Source: Carthagonibacter metallireducens
GTDB taxonomy: Bacteria; Gemmatimonadota; Gemmatimonadetes; Palauibacterales; Palauibacteraceae
Direction: 5' to 3'
Assembly (NCBI GenBank): GCA_023554445.1
Contig: JAMJQQ010000124.1
Span: 1 to 64,000, forward strand
Length of the DNA stretch: 64,000 nt
Shown: positions 6,421-16,115 of the stretch, in pieces
Layout of the letters: each line of letters begins with the position of its first letter
Position numbering within the stretch: position 1 is the first letter of the stretch
Position numbers and translations under genes: made by a program
Notes under the pieces: model-generated
What the model was told of the DNA's origin: nothing
The model's database searches: none
What the model saw: only the letters and a program-made list of their open reading frames with translations

Positions 6421-8220
6421 TTGGCTCGACGCTTCCACGGGAGGCTCCTGGCAACGGTAGCGTGCGCCGGCCTGGCGTCGCTGTTGTCTCCCTGTGCTTC
6501 CCGACTTGCGGCGCAACCCACCGAGCAGTCATCCAGCGCTCCGGCCGGAGTCCGACTCACCGTCGAGATCTCGGGCGTCGATGGGGTGCTCCGGAGGAAC
6601 GTCCAGGCCCTGGCCGGCATCGTACGCGCGTCACGCGCGAGAACCGTGCGCCCGGGCCACGTATACCGACTGTTCGAAAAAGCCCCCGAGGAGATCGAGA
6701 GAGCCCTGCAGCCGTTCGGCTTCTACCACCCCTCCATCCAATCTTCGCTCGACACCGAGTCGGATCCATGGAGGGCCAGCTTCGTCGTTGAGGCGGGTCC
6801 GGCCATGCTCGTGGATCGCCTCGACGTGCGGGTCACGGGCGAGGCGGAGACCGACAGCGCTTTTCAGGCTGCCCTGGGTCGGCTCCCGCTCGCCGAGGGA
6901 GACACGCTCAACCACCCCGCATACGAGAGAGCCAAGACCTCCCTCGGTTTGCTGGCAGCCGATCGCGGGTACCTCGACGCCGTCTGGGACTCCAGCTTCA
7001 TTCGGGTGGACCTGGAGCAGAACCGCTCGGAGGTCGTGCTGCACATGACTTCGGGGCCGCGCTTTCGTTTCGGCGCGGTATCGATCGACCAGGAATGGGT
7101 CGACATGGACATCCTGGAGCCCCACATCGGGTTCAATCCTGGCGACCCGTTCGACACCTCATTCCTGCGTGACCTGCAGTCCGGTTTGGCCGGGACGACG
7201 TACTTCGCAAACGTGGAGATCGTGCCACGACGCGACCTCGCGGACGACGATCTTCGGGTCCCGATCGAGATCCACTCCACCGCCCGAAAGACGAATCGGT
7301 GGGAGATCGGTGTTGGTTACGGCACGGACACAGGCCCCCGGATCCGGCTGGCCACCGAATTCCGCCGCCTCAACCGCCGTGGGCACTACGCGGACGGAGA
7401 TGCGCGCCTGTCGACGACCGAGCAGAGCATCACGGCTCGATACAACATCCCGGTTGGATTCCCCAATCCATCGCTGTGGACGGTCACCGGCCGCTACGGT
7501 CGGATCGAGTGGGTGACGAGCAAGACGCTGCAGGGTCTCGTGGGGCTCAGCTACGCACACCTCCGAGGCGAGGTCCGCGAAGTCTTCTCGATTCGATACC
7601 AGCAGGACGACTACACGGTCGCTGCTGACACGGGGGTCTCGCACCTCACGCAGCCCATCGCTGCCTGGACGTTCGCCGACGCCGACAATCGGCTGTACGC
7701 CACGCGGGGCATCGGGGGAACCCTCGAACTACGGGGTGCCATCGACGGATTCGCGTCCTCGGCCAGCTTCTTCCGGGCGTGGACGACCCTCAAGGCGATC
7801 CGCGGGCTCTCCCCGAAGCTACGGAGTGTGTTCAGAGCGGAGATCGGGTGGATCGGCACCGGGCAGTTCCGGGAGCTTCCGCCCGCAATCCGTTTCTTCG
7901 CCGGCGGTGACCGTAGCATCCGCGGGTACGACTATCAGTCCCTGGGGCCGGTCAACGAGAACGGTGACGTGACCGGCGGCAACAGCACCGTCGTGGGTAG
8001 CGCGGAGCTCGAATACCGATTCCTGGAGAAATGGTCCGGGGCCGTGTTCTTCGACGCCGGCAACGCCTTCCAGGACTTCAGCGGCAAGATCGCTACGGGC
8101 ACGGGCGTCGGCGCGCGCTGGATCTCTCCCGTCGGACTGGTCCGCGTGGACGTCGGGTTCGGCCTGCAAAAAGAGGGCAACCCGGTTCGCCTTCACCTTT
8201 CGATCGGACCGGACTTCTGA
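6421..8220 (+). CDS. tamA: TamA-type Omp85 outer-membrane assembly protein (island copy)
   Basis: 599 aa from a TTG start with GGGAGG upstream. A signal peptide (about 1-31, ending RLAAQ) leads into POTRA-like repeats (about 45-270) and a C-terminal 16-strand-type beta-barrel. Near residue 493 is the loop-6 motif GGDRSIRGYDYQSLGP, the hallmark (I/V)RGY of BamA/TamA proteins. The last residue is Phe, as expected for an outer-membrane barrel. The next gene is tamB with a 1-base stop/start overlap, so this pair should form the translocation and assembly module inserting outer-membrane proteins. A second, divergent Omp85/TamB pair lies at 43411-50116. Confidence 0.88.
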   Translation: MARRFHGRLLATVACAGLASLLSPCASRLAAQPTEQSSSAPAGVRLTVEISGVDGVLRRNVQALAGIVRASRARTVRPGHVYRLFEKAPEEIERALQPFGFYHPSIQSSLDTESDPWRASFVVEAGPAMLVDRLDVRVTGEAETDSAFQAALGRLPLAEGDTLNHPAYERAKTSLGLLAADRGYLDAVWDSSFIRVDLEQNRSEVVLHMTSGPRFRFGAVSIDQEWVDMDILEPHIGFNPGDPFDTSFLRDLQSGLAGTTYFANVEIVPRRDLADDDLRVPIEIHSTARKTNRWEIGVGYGTDTGPRIRLATEFRRLNRRGHYADGDARLSTTEQSITARYNIPVGFPNPSLWTVTGRYGRIEWVTSKTLQGLVGLSYAHLRGEVREVFSIRYQQDDYTVAADTGVSHLTQPIAAWTFADADNRLYATRGIGGTLELRGAIDGFASSASFFRAWTTLKAIRGLSPKLRSVFRAEIGWIGTGQFRELPPAIRFFAGGDRSIRGYDYQSLGPVNENGDVTGGNSTVVGSAELEYRFLEKWSGAVFFDAGNAFQDFSGKIATGTGVGARWISPVGLVRVDVGFGLQKEGNPVRLHLSIGPDF

Positions 8221-11200
8221 TGGCCGGGAATACCGTGCGGTCGCGGCCTCGATGGTCCCGGTGGCTCCGACGCCTCGCCGGTGCGCTCGCGCTGGTCGTC
8301 CTCCTGCTCCTGGGCTTTGCCGCTTGGCTGGTCGGGACTACATCCGGCGGCCGGCTGGCCCTCTCGATGGCGCCGGGTTTCCTTCCGGAGACCCTGGAGA
8401 TCGAAGCCGGTGAGTTCTCGGGCCGCTTGATCGGCAAGTTCGCGATCGATGGTTTCGCCCTCCGCCTGCCGACGCTGGAACTGGAAGCGGATCGGGTGGA
8501 GATCGATTGGCGAGGCGCCGGAATCGTGCGCAAGCGCATTCACGCAGACCGCGTGGCCGTGGAGAATCTGGACGTGCGCCTGGTCGAGGCTGAGCCGGAC
8601 TCGGTCCCGCTGCACGCTGAAGCGCTCCCGGACTCGGTTCCGGCTTCACCCAGCGACGCCATTCCCCTGGATATCTCGTTCGATTCGGTCCTGGTGGCCG
8701 GACTGACACTCGGGATGAAGGACTCACTCTGGGTGACAGACGGCCAGGCCGTGGTCAAAGGGACGATCGAGGACTATCGACTGAGGTTCAGCGGGCGCGC
8801 TGAGCTGCCGGACCTCCCACCAGCCGACGTATCGCTGGCAGGCGCGGGCACTCTGTCTGGCGTCCGTCTGGACAGCCTGGACGCGCGAGTCCTGGGCGGC
8901 GCTCTGGCGGTCAGCGGCGACCTGGCCTGGTGGCCCGAAGTGACGTGGGACGCGGACGTGCGAGCCGATTCGCTACTTCCGGCTCAGCTCCTCCCCGACC
9001 CGGAGCAGTGGCCGGGATGGCTGTCGCTCGTGGCCTCGACCACGGGGCGACTCTCTGAAGAGGGAGCCGTCGAGCTCGAAGCCACCGTGGACACCGTCTA
9101 CGGCCAGGTGCGAGGCGAGCGGCTCGATGGACGCTTCGAGATCGACCTGGAAGGCGATGAGCCGGACCTTTCGTCGGTGAGCCTCGAATGGGGGCCGGCG
9201 AGCGTATACGCCTCCGGGCGTGCAGGGACATCCATAGCCATGGAGTTCGATGCCGTGGTGCCGGAGCTGGGCCTGCTGATCCCGGGAGCGAGCGGCCGGA
9301 TTCGGGCGGATGGCACGGCCACGGGCACACGGGAGGTTCCCCGCGTGCTCGCCTCTTTCGAGGCCAGCGGGGTCAATTTCGAAGGTGTGGGCGTGGAGTC
9401 GGCGCGAGGAGACGTGGACCTGGACCTCGCCGGACCGCTCACGGGCACGGTGTCGGCCCGGTCTGTCTCCGTCGCTGGCCGTCAGGTGGATCGGGCGACG
9501 GTCTCACTCACCGGCCAGCGGGAGGCTCACCGGCTGTCCGTGTCGGCTAGCGGGCCGGGAGCGGAGCTGGATCTCGTAGCGGCGGGAGGGCTCGATCCGG
9601 CGAACGCCTGGTCGGGCTCGGTAGAGCAACTCCAGTTCACCGCCGACACCATCGGATCGTGGGCTGTGAGCGCCCCGTTCGACCTGTTCGTGTCTACGGA
9701 GGAACAGCGCCTGGGACGCGTGTGTCTCGAATCGGCCCCCACCCGCCTGTGCGCCGAAGCCGAGTTGACCGCCGGCTCGTCACGGCTCGAGGCGCTCGTG
9801 GACTCACTCCACCTGGATCGGCTGGCGCCGTGGATGCCGGAGGATGTCTCGGTGGAAGCGGTGGTGAACGCTGACCTCGCGCTCGAGATCGGGGCCGCGG
9901 GCGAAGTGACGGGACAGGCGGAGATTCGAACCAGCCAGGGCGTAGCGACGCGAGACCTGGGAGGCGAGACCCGAAGGCTGTCCTTCGAGCCGATCGAGCT
10001 GACGGTCGCGTCCGGTCCCGACGGTCTCAGCGGGGCGGTCGAGATGCACGTGGCGGATTCGACCGGCGCCAGCGTGCTGGACGTGCTCGGCCGGGCTGAA
10101 TCGCCGGTCGCCATTCGCGTCCTGGACGACTTCTCCCGGCTGAGCGACCAGCCGCTATCCGCGCAGCTGACGGTGGATTCACTCCACCTGAGTCTCCTGG
10201 CGCCGTGGATGCCCGAGGGCCTCGCGGTGGAAGCGGTGGTGGACGCCGACCTGGCTGTCGAGATCGGGTCCGCGGGCGACGTGACCGGCGAGGTGGAGCT
10301 CCACACCAGCGAGGGGATGCTGACCAGGGACGTACGGGGCGAAACCCGAAGGCTGTTTTTCGAGCCGATCGAGGTAACGGCGTCGTCCGGACCCGACGGT
10401 CTCAATGGGGCGATCAATCTACACCTGGCCGACTCGGCAGGCGTCAGAGTGCTGGATGTCCTGGGCCAGGTCGAATCGCCGGTCGCCGTCCGTACCCTGG
10501 ATGACCTCTCCCGTCTGGGCGACCAGCCGTTCTCCGGGCGCTTGCAGGTCGAGGCGGACGATCTGCTGCTGCTCACCGACGATTTGCTACCGCTGTGGGA
10601 CGTATCGGGGAGTTTCTCGGCCGAGGTGAACCTCGACCTGGACGCCGATGGAAACCTGGATGGGAATCTCCTGGCGGCGACGGACTCGATGGTGCTTCGC
10701 AACACGGTACGCGGCCAGGGCTGGACGCTGGTCGTGGATCCCGCCCGTCTGGTTGCTGACGTGGGACCCGAGGGCCTGGCCGCAGAGCTGGAGCTCGTCG
10801 TCGACGGTCTGGATCAGAGTGAGCTTATCGCGGTATCGGGGCGGATCGACCTGCCGCGCCTGACTTCGCTGCGCGTCGACCCGAAGGAACAACCCGTCGA
10901 CGGGAGCCTCGAAGTCCGCATGGACGACCTGTCCGTGGTCGAGGCATTTCTGATCGACATCTCGGAGGCGCGTGGAGGATTCCTGCTCACTACTCAGGTC
11001 GGGGGAACGCTCGCCGAGCTCACTGTGGACGGAGAAGCGAGGGTCTCCGATGGCTACGCCCTCATTCCAACGCTGGGTCTCGAGCTCACGGATATCCAGT
11101 TCTCGGCCGCCGGACGGCCGAACGGTAACGTCGAAGTCGATGGCCGGGTGCGATCGGGAGAGGGGACGCTCACCCTGACCGGACGCTCGGAGCGCTATCC

Positions 11201-12227
11201 GTCGGCCGAGACGCCGAGCGTGTTCCAGGTGCGGGGAGAACGGTTCCTTCTCATGGACATCCCCGAGGTGAACCTGCTAGCGAATCCCAGCCTGGATCTT
11301 GCCTTCGACGGTACCTCGGCGCGGTTGACCGGGACCATCACCATTCCGCGGGGACGACTCGGATTCCCCGAGCTTCCGCCCTCGGCCGTGACCCCGTCCG
11401 AAGACGTCATCATCGTGGGTGACACACTGGTCGAGAGGGAGCCTCCGGTCCCGTTCGGGGCCGACATCACGGTTACCCTGGGCGACGATGTCTTCTTCAA
11501 CGGCTTCGGGTTCGCGTCCAATCTGGTGGGTGACGTGCGCATACAGCAGGAGCCGAACCGCGAGCCCGTTGGGCGAGGACAGGTGCGCTTCATCAACGGC
11601 ACGTTCCGCTCGTTCGGCCAGGAACTGAGGATCGAGCCGGGCCGACTGCTGTTCTCCGGGCCGATCGATGAGCCTGCCGTGGAAGCGCGGGCCTTCGTGC
11701 GCGCGTCGGATGGAACCGAGGCCGGATTCCAGATCGGCGGCACCGTGCAGGATCTGGACGTCACCACGTACTCCGTTCCGCCCAAGTCCGACAGCGATGT
11801 GATGGCGTACATCCTCTTCGGCCGGCCGATGAACCAGACGTCGGGCAGCGAGGGAAGCCAGGCCTCCAACTACGCCGCCGTGCTCGGGGCCAACATGCTG
11901 GCCATGAGTCTCGCGCCGAGCCTGGGCCTGGACGAAGCCCGGATCGACACCGGTTCCAGCCAGAACAAGGCCCAGTTCGTGGTCGGGAAGTACCTCTCCC
12001 CCCGCCTGTTCGTGGGCTACGGAGTGGGGATATACGAGCCGATCAGCACGCTGCGGCTGCGCTATCTGTTGACGGCCCGCTGGTCCATCGAAGCCATCAC
12101 GGGAGACCAGCAGAGTACCGACTTGCTGTGGAGGATCGAGGCGGGGGGACCCAAGCCGGAGGCCCTCGAAGAAGAAGCCGCGGTCAGTCCTGGCGACCCC
12201 GCCGACGTCTCCGATACGGTCCCCTGA
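8220..12227 (+). CDS. tamB: TamB-type translocation/assembly module protein (island copy)
   Basis: 1335 aa. The ATG overlaps the tamA stop (TGATG). An N-terminal inner-membrane helix (about 15-42, Leu/Val/Ala-rich) is followed by a long beta-helical periplasmic body. The C-terminal TamB domain (about 1080-1310) contains VPFGADITVTLGDDVFF, QVRFINGTFRSFGQ and DVMAYILFGRP. TamB spans the periplasm and works with TamA; family members also take part in phospholipid transport to the outer membrane. A 125-residue segment is duplicated in tandem (residues about 527-776). The acidic C-terminal tail is short and probably disordered. The convergent mscS ends 28 bp further on. Confidence 0.88.
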   Translation: MAGNTVRSRPRWSRWLRRLAGALALVVLLLLGFAAWLVGTTSGGRLALSMAPGFLPETLEIEAGEFSGRLIGKFAIDGFALRLPTLELEADRVEIDWRGAGIVRKRIHADRVAVENLDVRLVEAEPDSVPLHAEALPDSVPASPSDAIPLDISFDSVLVAGLTLGMKDSLWVTDGQAVVKGTIEDYRLRFSGRAELPDLPPADVSLAGAGTLSGVRLDSLDARVLGGALAVSGDLAWWPEVTWDADVRADSLLPAQLLPDPEQWPGWLSLVASTTGRLSEEGAVELEATVDTVYGQVRGERLDGRFEIDLEGDEPDLSSVSLEWGPASVYASGRAGTSIAMEFDAVVPELGLLIPGASGRIRADGTATGTREVPRVLASFEASGVNFEGVGVESARGDVDLDLAGPLTGTVSARSVSVAGRQVDRATVSLTGQREAHRLSVSASGPGAELDLVAAGGLDPANAWSGSVEQLQFTADTIGSWAVSAPFDLFVSTEEQRLGRVCLESAPTRLCAEAELTAGSSRLEALVDSLHLDRLAPWMPEDVSVEAVVNADLALEIGAAGEVTGQAEIRTSQGVATRDLGGETRRLSFEPIELTVASGPDGLSGAVEMHVADSTGASVLDVLGRAESPVAIRVLDDFSRLSDQPLSAQLTVDSLHLSLLAPWMPEGLAVEAVVDADLAVEIGSAGDVTGEVELHTSEGMLTRDVRGETRRLFFEPIEVTASSGPDGLNGAINLHLADSAGVRVLDVLGQVESPVAVRTLDDLSRLGDQPFSGRLQVEADDLLLLTDDLLPLWDVSGSFSAEVNLDLDADGNLDGNLLAATDSMVLRNTVRGQGWTLVVDPARLVADVGPEGLAAELELVVDGLDQSELIAVSGRIDLPRLTSLRVDPKEQPVDGSLEVRMDDLSVVEAFLIDISEARGGFLLTTQVGGTLAELTVDGEARVSDGYALIPTLGLELTDIQFSAAGRPNGNVEVDGRVRSGEGTLTLTGRSERYPSAETPSVFQVRGERFLLMDIPEVNLLANPSLDLAFDGTSARLTGTITIPRGRLGFPELPPSAVTPSEDVIIVGDTLVEREPPVPFGADITVTLGDDVFFNGFGFASNLVGDVRIQQEPNREPVGRGQVRFINGTFRSFGQELRIEPGRLLFSGPIDEPAVEARAFVRASDGTEAGFQIGGTVQDLDVTTYSVPPKSDSDVMAYILFGRPMNQTSGSEGSQASNYAAVLGANMLAMSLAPSLGLDEARIDTGSSQNKAQFVVGKYLSPRLFVGYGVGIYEPISTLRLRYLLTARWSIEAITGDQQSTDLLWRIEAGGPKPEALEEEAAVSPGDPADVSDTVP
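9801..10550 (+). repeat. Tandem 375-bp duplication inside tamB
   Basis: Two copies start at 9801 (GACTCACTCCACCTG) and 10176 (GATTCACTCCACCTG), exactly 125 codons apart and in frame. Shared landmarks include LAPWMPE, SVEAVV or AVEAVV, GETRRL, FEPIE and SGPDGL. The copies have diverged moderately, so the event is not brand new. Confidence 0.85.
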
Positions 12228-12255
12228 ACGATGGGGGCGACGACTGGCCTCCCCC

Positions 12256-13143
12256 TCACGAAGTGTCGGCCACACCACCGTCCGGTTCGGCCTCTTGCAT
12301 TCCGTCGATCACTCGAACCGGGAAGGGCTCGGTGACGCTCCCGGTGTAGAGCGTGCGGTGTGGGAAGGGGATCTCGATGCCGTGCTCGTCGAACGCGGTC
12401 TTGATCTCTTCGTGCAGGCCGGTTCTGACCTGGAAGAAGTTCTCGCGCGCGGTCCACACGGAGAGCTGGAGCTCGAGTGCGGAGTCGCCGTACCCCTTGT
12501 AGAAGAAGCGGGGAGCCGGCTCATCGAGAACCAGCGGATTGCGATCCGCCACTTCGAACAGGATCTCCCGGACCTTCGCGGTATCTTCCTTGTAGGCCAC
12601 TCCGATCTGAATATCGGCACGGCGGATGGGGAAGCGCGTGCGGTTGAGGATTGTCGTCTTGATCATGTGCTCGTTCGGCACGCGCATCATGACGTTGTCG
12701 AACATCCGAAGCTTGACCGAGAGGAGATCGATCGACAGCACTACGCCGATCCGGCCATCGATGTCGAGCTGGTCCCCGACCGCGAACGGCCGCTCGGCGA
12801 TCAGGAACAGTCCGCTGATCAGGTTCGACACCGACGTCTGCGAGGCGAATCCAATGGCGATCGACAGGATGCCGGCAGTGCCCAGCAGGACGCCGGGCTT
12901 GAAGCCCAGCTGCTGCATGGTCACGACGATGACGATGGCCAGCAGTCCATAGAACACGAGTCGCCGGAACAGCAGGGCCTCGTGGTCACTGACGCGCTTC
13001 TTCATCGCTCGACCGACCGCGGCACTGGTCACGCGGGCAACGAGGATCCCCGCGACGAAGGTGACCAGGGCCCACGCCAGGGACACGACCCGATCCGGTG
13101 TGAGGAACTCCGCGACTCCCATATTGCTGAAGAACTCGCTCAT
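12256..13143 (-). CDS. MscS-family mechanosensitive ion channel
   Basis: 295 aa from the ATG at 13143, which overlaps the upstream stop (ATGA). Three transmembrane helices (about 15-40, 60-80, 85-115) precede the MscS pore and beta domain. Conserved segments are GILSIAIGFASQTSVSNLISGL, split here as the pore helix GILSIAIGFASQ and the following NLISGLFLIAERPF, then VGDQLDIDGRIG and RVPNEHM. The channel should release solutes under hypo-osmotic stress in the inner membrane. It is the last gene of the TetR-headed minus-strand run and is paired with a DUF432-like gene. Confidence 0.88.
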   Translation of the reverse strand: MSEFFSNMGVAEFLTPDRVVSLAWALVTFVAGILVARVTSAAVGRAMKKRVSDHEALLFRRLVFYGLLAIVIVVTMQQLGFKPGVLLGTAGILSIAIGFASQTSVSNLISGLFLIAERPFAVGDQLDIDGRIGVVLSIDLLSVKLRMFDNVMMRVPNEHMIKTTILNRTRFPIRRADIQIGVAYKEDTAKVREILFEVADRNPLVLDEPAPRFFYKGYGDSALELQLSVWTARENFFQVRTGLHEEIKTAFDEHGIEIPFPHRTLYTGSVTEPFPVRVIDGMQEAEPDGGVADTS

Positions 13144-13952
13144 GTTGCCGCCCGCCTGCCGAGAAACCCGCCGAACGCGTCGATCAACACTCCCCGCGAC
13201 GTCGGGGTGCGTGGCTGCGCGACGGGTGTGAGGGATGTCGTCACCTGAGGTCTCCCCGTCACTCGCGCCCGGGCCTGGTCCCTGTCTTCTTCGCGCTCGA
13301 GGGTGAGCGCAGCGGTCCACAGGTGACCGTCTCCGGAAGCAAAGAGCTCCAGCCCGGGCACCGGGACCTTCAGGTTCTCCAGCGGGAGGCTCGATTCTGC
13401 CCGGTTGACGATCCGCACGGCAGTGATCGCTCGATGCGGCCGCACGGGAACTTCCTCCAGGTGAAGCCGCGCGCTGGTCCGGGAGGCGTAGCACAGCTCT
13501 CCCGTGAGCGTGTCAGGTCCGAACCAGGTATCCGAGGGCCGCTGGAGGGCCGAGTCGAGCAGTTCCGTGGCCTTCTCGCCCACGTCGAGGCGCAGCCACA
13601 GGGGCGAGGACACGAAGAGAGTGGCTTCCTCGCCCGCGGGCACGAAGAAAGGTCTCGCGGCCTTGAAGATCACCGGCCGGTCCGGCAAGGCCGGCGCGAG
13701 CCTCACGGTCCGGCTCTCATCCCGAACCGCGAATCGCGTCACCTCGACCTCGTCGGCATCGGGGGCCTCCGAGTCCTCCGCTATCACGAGACGGTTGTCG
13801 ACCGGATCCCGGCCGTCCACGCTCCCGACGCTCCACTCGACCTGCTTGCGGGTTACCCAGAGCGTCGCCGGACCGATCTGCCAGCGCAGCGTATGCCCCA
13901 TCGGGACGTCGTACGTGCCCCACCAATTGCTCATCTCACCGGTCCCAGTCAA
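13140..13952 (-). CDS. DUF432-like protein linked to MscS
   Basis: 270 aa, soluble, no signal peptide. Its beta-rich composition and segments such as HTLRWQIGPATLWVTRK, RPFFVPAGEEATLFVSSPLW and TLTGELCYASRT fit the DUF432 family. I recall members of that family next to MscS channels, as here. The start is either TTG at 13952 (overlapping the upstream stop as TTGA) or ATG at 13934. The stop overlaps the mscS start, so a shared function such as modulating the channel is inferred. No catalytic motif is seen. Confidence 0.55.
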   Translation of the reverse strand: MTGTGEMSNWWGTYDVPMGHTLRWQIGPATLWVTRKQVEWSVGSVDGRDPVDNRLVIAEDSEAPDADEVEVTRFAVRDESRTVRLAPALPDRPVIFKAARPFFVPAGEEATLFVSSPLWLRLDVGEKATELLDSALQRPSDTWFGPDTLTGELCYASRTSARLHLEEVPVRPHRAITAVRIVNRAESSLPLENLKVPVPGLELFASGDGHLWTAALTLEREEDRDQARARVTGRPQVTTSLTPVAQPRTPTSRGVLIDAFGGFLGRRAAT

Positions 13953-14866
13953 AAGGCCCCCTGCCAGGTTACGGAGAACGTATCGTACTCGTTGCCGACC
14001 GTGGCTGTCACGCCGGTGCTGGCCATGAACCTGAGCGAATGCCTCGGAGAGAGAGGCAGGCCGAGTGTGAGCCCGATCCGGTTGTTGGACTCCGGGTTCA
14101 CGTCCTCTCCACCGTTCACGCTGGTCGTGCCTCCCAGGCTTTGCCGCAACGAAATCGCGAGCCAGAAGGCGGGCGTGAAGAGATAGGCGGCGTGCGCCTG
14201 GAACACGACGAGGGGATTCTGTGAGAACGTGTTGGCGCCGAGAAAGGCCGTGTTGTCGGTGAAGAACCAGCTAGCCGCATAAGCCTCGAGAAGGAGGCGG
14301 CCCCCGGCGATATGTGACACTCCCAGCTGCGGACTGAACGCCCAGCGATTGGATCCGAGATTGATCAGCCGGCTGCCGTCATACTGCCCGAGGGGAACGC
14401 GGACCCGCACGGTGGCACCCAGCACCGTCCTCTTTCCCACGCGCGTGAACTCCTCCCGACTCCGAGCCGGCGCCCCGATGAGGAACAGAGCGAAGCGAGC
14501 CACCGGATCGCCGAATCCGGTTCGCGAAGCGGTGGTCTCTCCCCTCACCTCCACGTCCCCCGTCCACTCGCCGATCACGAACGGCGCGGCGATATCGGCC
14601 CTGGCCGAGAGGCCGAACACACCGAGCGTACGGGAATACGCGGGTGTGAAACTGTGAACATCCCCGTCCACGTTCTCGACCGGAACCGTCTTGTCGAACA
14701 GCAATCCGCCGGTCGAGAACGCGTAGTTGAGCGTGATCGCATTGACACCGACCGGCGCCGGAGTGTAGACGCGGGGCTGTACGTCCTGGGCAGCGAGCCC
14801 GATCGGCAGCGCCAGGTGGAGCAAAGCGAACAACACGGGTGCGCGCCAGATTCGAGACGTGTCCAT
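13949..14866 (-). CDS. Outer-membrane transporter-like beta-barrel protein
   Basis: 305 aa from the ATG at 14866. A clear signal peptide (MDTSRIWRAPVLFALL to about residue 26, IGLAAQ) precedes alternating hydrophobic/aromatic beta-strand segments. The C-terminal residue is Phe (VTWQGAF), typical of outer-membrane barrels. The pattern resembles the phenol-degradation MetA-like/transporter family, which may move hydrophobic compounds. It lies between an esterase lipoprotein and a DUF432-like gene in the TetR run. Substrate unknown. Confidence 0.65.
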   Translation of the reverse strand: MDTSRIWRAPVLFALLHLALPIGLAAQDVQPRVYTPAPVGVNAITLNYAFSTGGLLFDKTVPVENVDGDVHSFTPAYSRTLGVFGLSARADIAAPFVIGEWTGDVEVRGETTASRTGFGDPVARFALFLIGAPARSREEFTRVGKRTVLGATVRVRVPLGQYDGSRLINLGSNRWAFSPQLGVSHIAGGRLLLEAYAASWFFTDNTAFLGANTFSQNPLVVFQAHAAYLFTPAFWLAISLRQSLGGTTSVNGGEDVNPESNNRIGLTLGLPLSPRHSLRFMASTGVTATVGNEYDTFSVTWQGAF

Positions 14867-14931
14867 ACGATGGGTATCGGAAACAACCCGGCGTTGCCCC
14901 AGAAGCCTCGGTTGGCTTCCCGCGTCGCTAC

Positions 14932-16038
14932 TCAGTCGTCGAGCAAGTGCTCGGATACCCAATCTCGGACCTTGGCAATAGCAGCCTGCGACTCGGCGCT
15001 CTCGGGGAGTGTCGGCACGAACACGTGAGGCATGCCCTCGTATATGTCGAGCTTCACCGTCTGACCCGCCTGGTCGAGCGCCTGATAGAGACGGACGAGG
15101 TTGCTGAGGAAGATCTCTTTCGTACCGCCCTGGATCAGGGTTGGCGGGAAGCCCTGCGTGAAGTCTCCGTATACCGGGGACACATAGGGGTTCTTGTGAT
15201 CTTCGGCATGAGCGTACGCAAGTGCCGAAGGCCCGAGAACGAGTTCATAGGTGTAGTATGGATCGGCATCGCGGAGCGTGACGTACGTGTCACCGGTCTC
15301 GGAGATATCCGCCCAGGGGGACCACAACACAATCGCCGCGGGCATCTCCATACCGAGGTCGCGCATTTTGAGCGTAACACCCGCCGCGAGGCCACCACCC
15401 GCCGAGTCACCATAAAGGATGATGTCGTCGCCCGTGAAGCCCTGCCCGGCCAGCGCCTTGAAGACACTGATGACCTCGTCGGTCGTCGCCTGCCACTTGG
15501 AATGCGGCGCGAGAGTGTAGTTCACCGCAATGACGCGCAGACCGGTTTCTGCGGCGAAGAACATGGCCGACTCGATCACGGCCTTGGCCGAGTTCAGCAC
15601 GTATGCTCCGCCGTGAACGTAGACGGCGATCTGGTCCGTGCTTGCAAGATCCGACGGCGTCACCACGACCACGGGAATGCCGGCGATTTCGGTTTCCTCG
15701 TAGGTCACGCCAAACGCCGCAGCCTTTTCGTCTGCTTTGGGTTCTTTCGCCTCGTCGTTGGCGGCCTGCACTGCTTTCCAACCCTCGATGTCATCAGGCG
15801 CAGGCATCGGCGTTTCGCGATTTTGACCCTTTTCGGAGAAGAACACACCCCATTCAGGCGAGATCGTCTCGGGGACGCTCGTCCACAAGGGCATTGGGTC
15901 CTGCGCGGCCGGTGGGTCGGACCCCTTGCCCGAAGGATCGCCAACCTCCTTCGCATCGGGGGCGCACGCTGCCAGGAGTCCGGCACACAACAAGAGCGCT
16001 AATCGTTTCGTTTGGATCTTTATCTCTGTGGCGGTCAT
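14932..16038 (-). CDS. Alpha/beta hydrolase (HSL-type esterase), predicted lipoprotein
   Basis: 368 aa. The lipoprotein signal is LALLLCAGLLAAC, with the lipobox Cys at about 25. The hydrolase domain carries the HSL-family oxyanion motif VHGGAYVL, the nucleophile elbow YGDSAGGGLA (Ser) and the catalytic His in GMPHVFV. The acid residue probably lies in the GTKEIFLSN to DQAGQTV region. It should hydrolyse carboxyl esters in the periplasm or at a membrane surface. GGAG lies eight bases before the ATG. It sits downstream of the DUF1254 gene under the likely TetR promoter, suggesting a catabolic or detoxifying operon. Confidence 0.85.
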   Translation of the reverse strand: MTATEIKIQTKRLALLLCAGLLAACAPDAKEVGDPSGKGSDPPAAQDPMPLWTSVPETISPEWGVFFSEKGQNRETPMPAPDDIEGWKAVQAANDEAKEPKADEKAAAFGVTYEETEIAGIPVVVVTPSDLASTDQIAVYVHGGAYVLNSAKAVIESAMFFAAETGLRVIAVNYTLAPHSKWQATTDEVISVFKALAGQGFTGDDIILYGDSAGGGLAAGVTLKMRDLGMEMPAAIVLWSPWADISETGDTYVTLRDADPYYTYELVLGPSALAYAHAEDHKNPYVSPVYGDFTQGFPPTLIQGGTKEIFLSNLVRLYQALDQAGQTVKLDIYEGMPHVFVPTLPESAESQAAIAKVRDWVSEHLLDD

Positions 16039-16115
16039 CTCATCAACTCCGCTTTCGGCGCCTGCCGCGTCTTCATCGCCGCGTCCGGCGCCGGGTTACG
16101 TCCATACGCCGTCGA

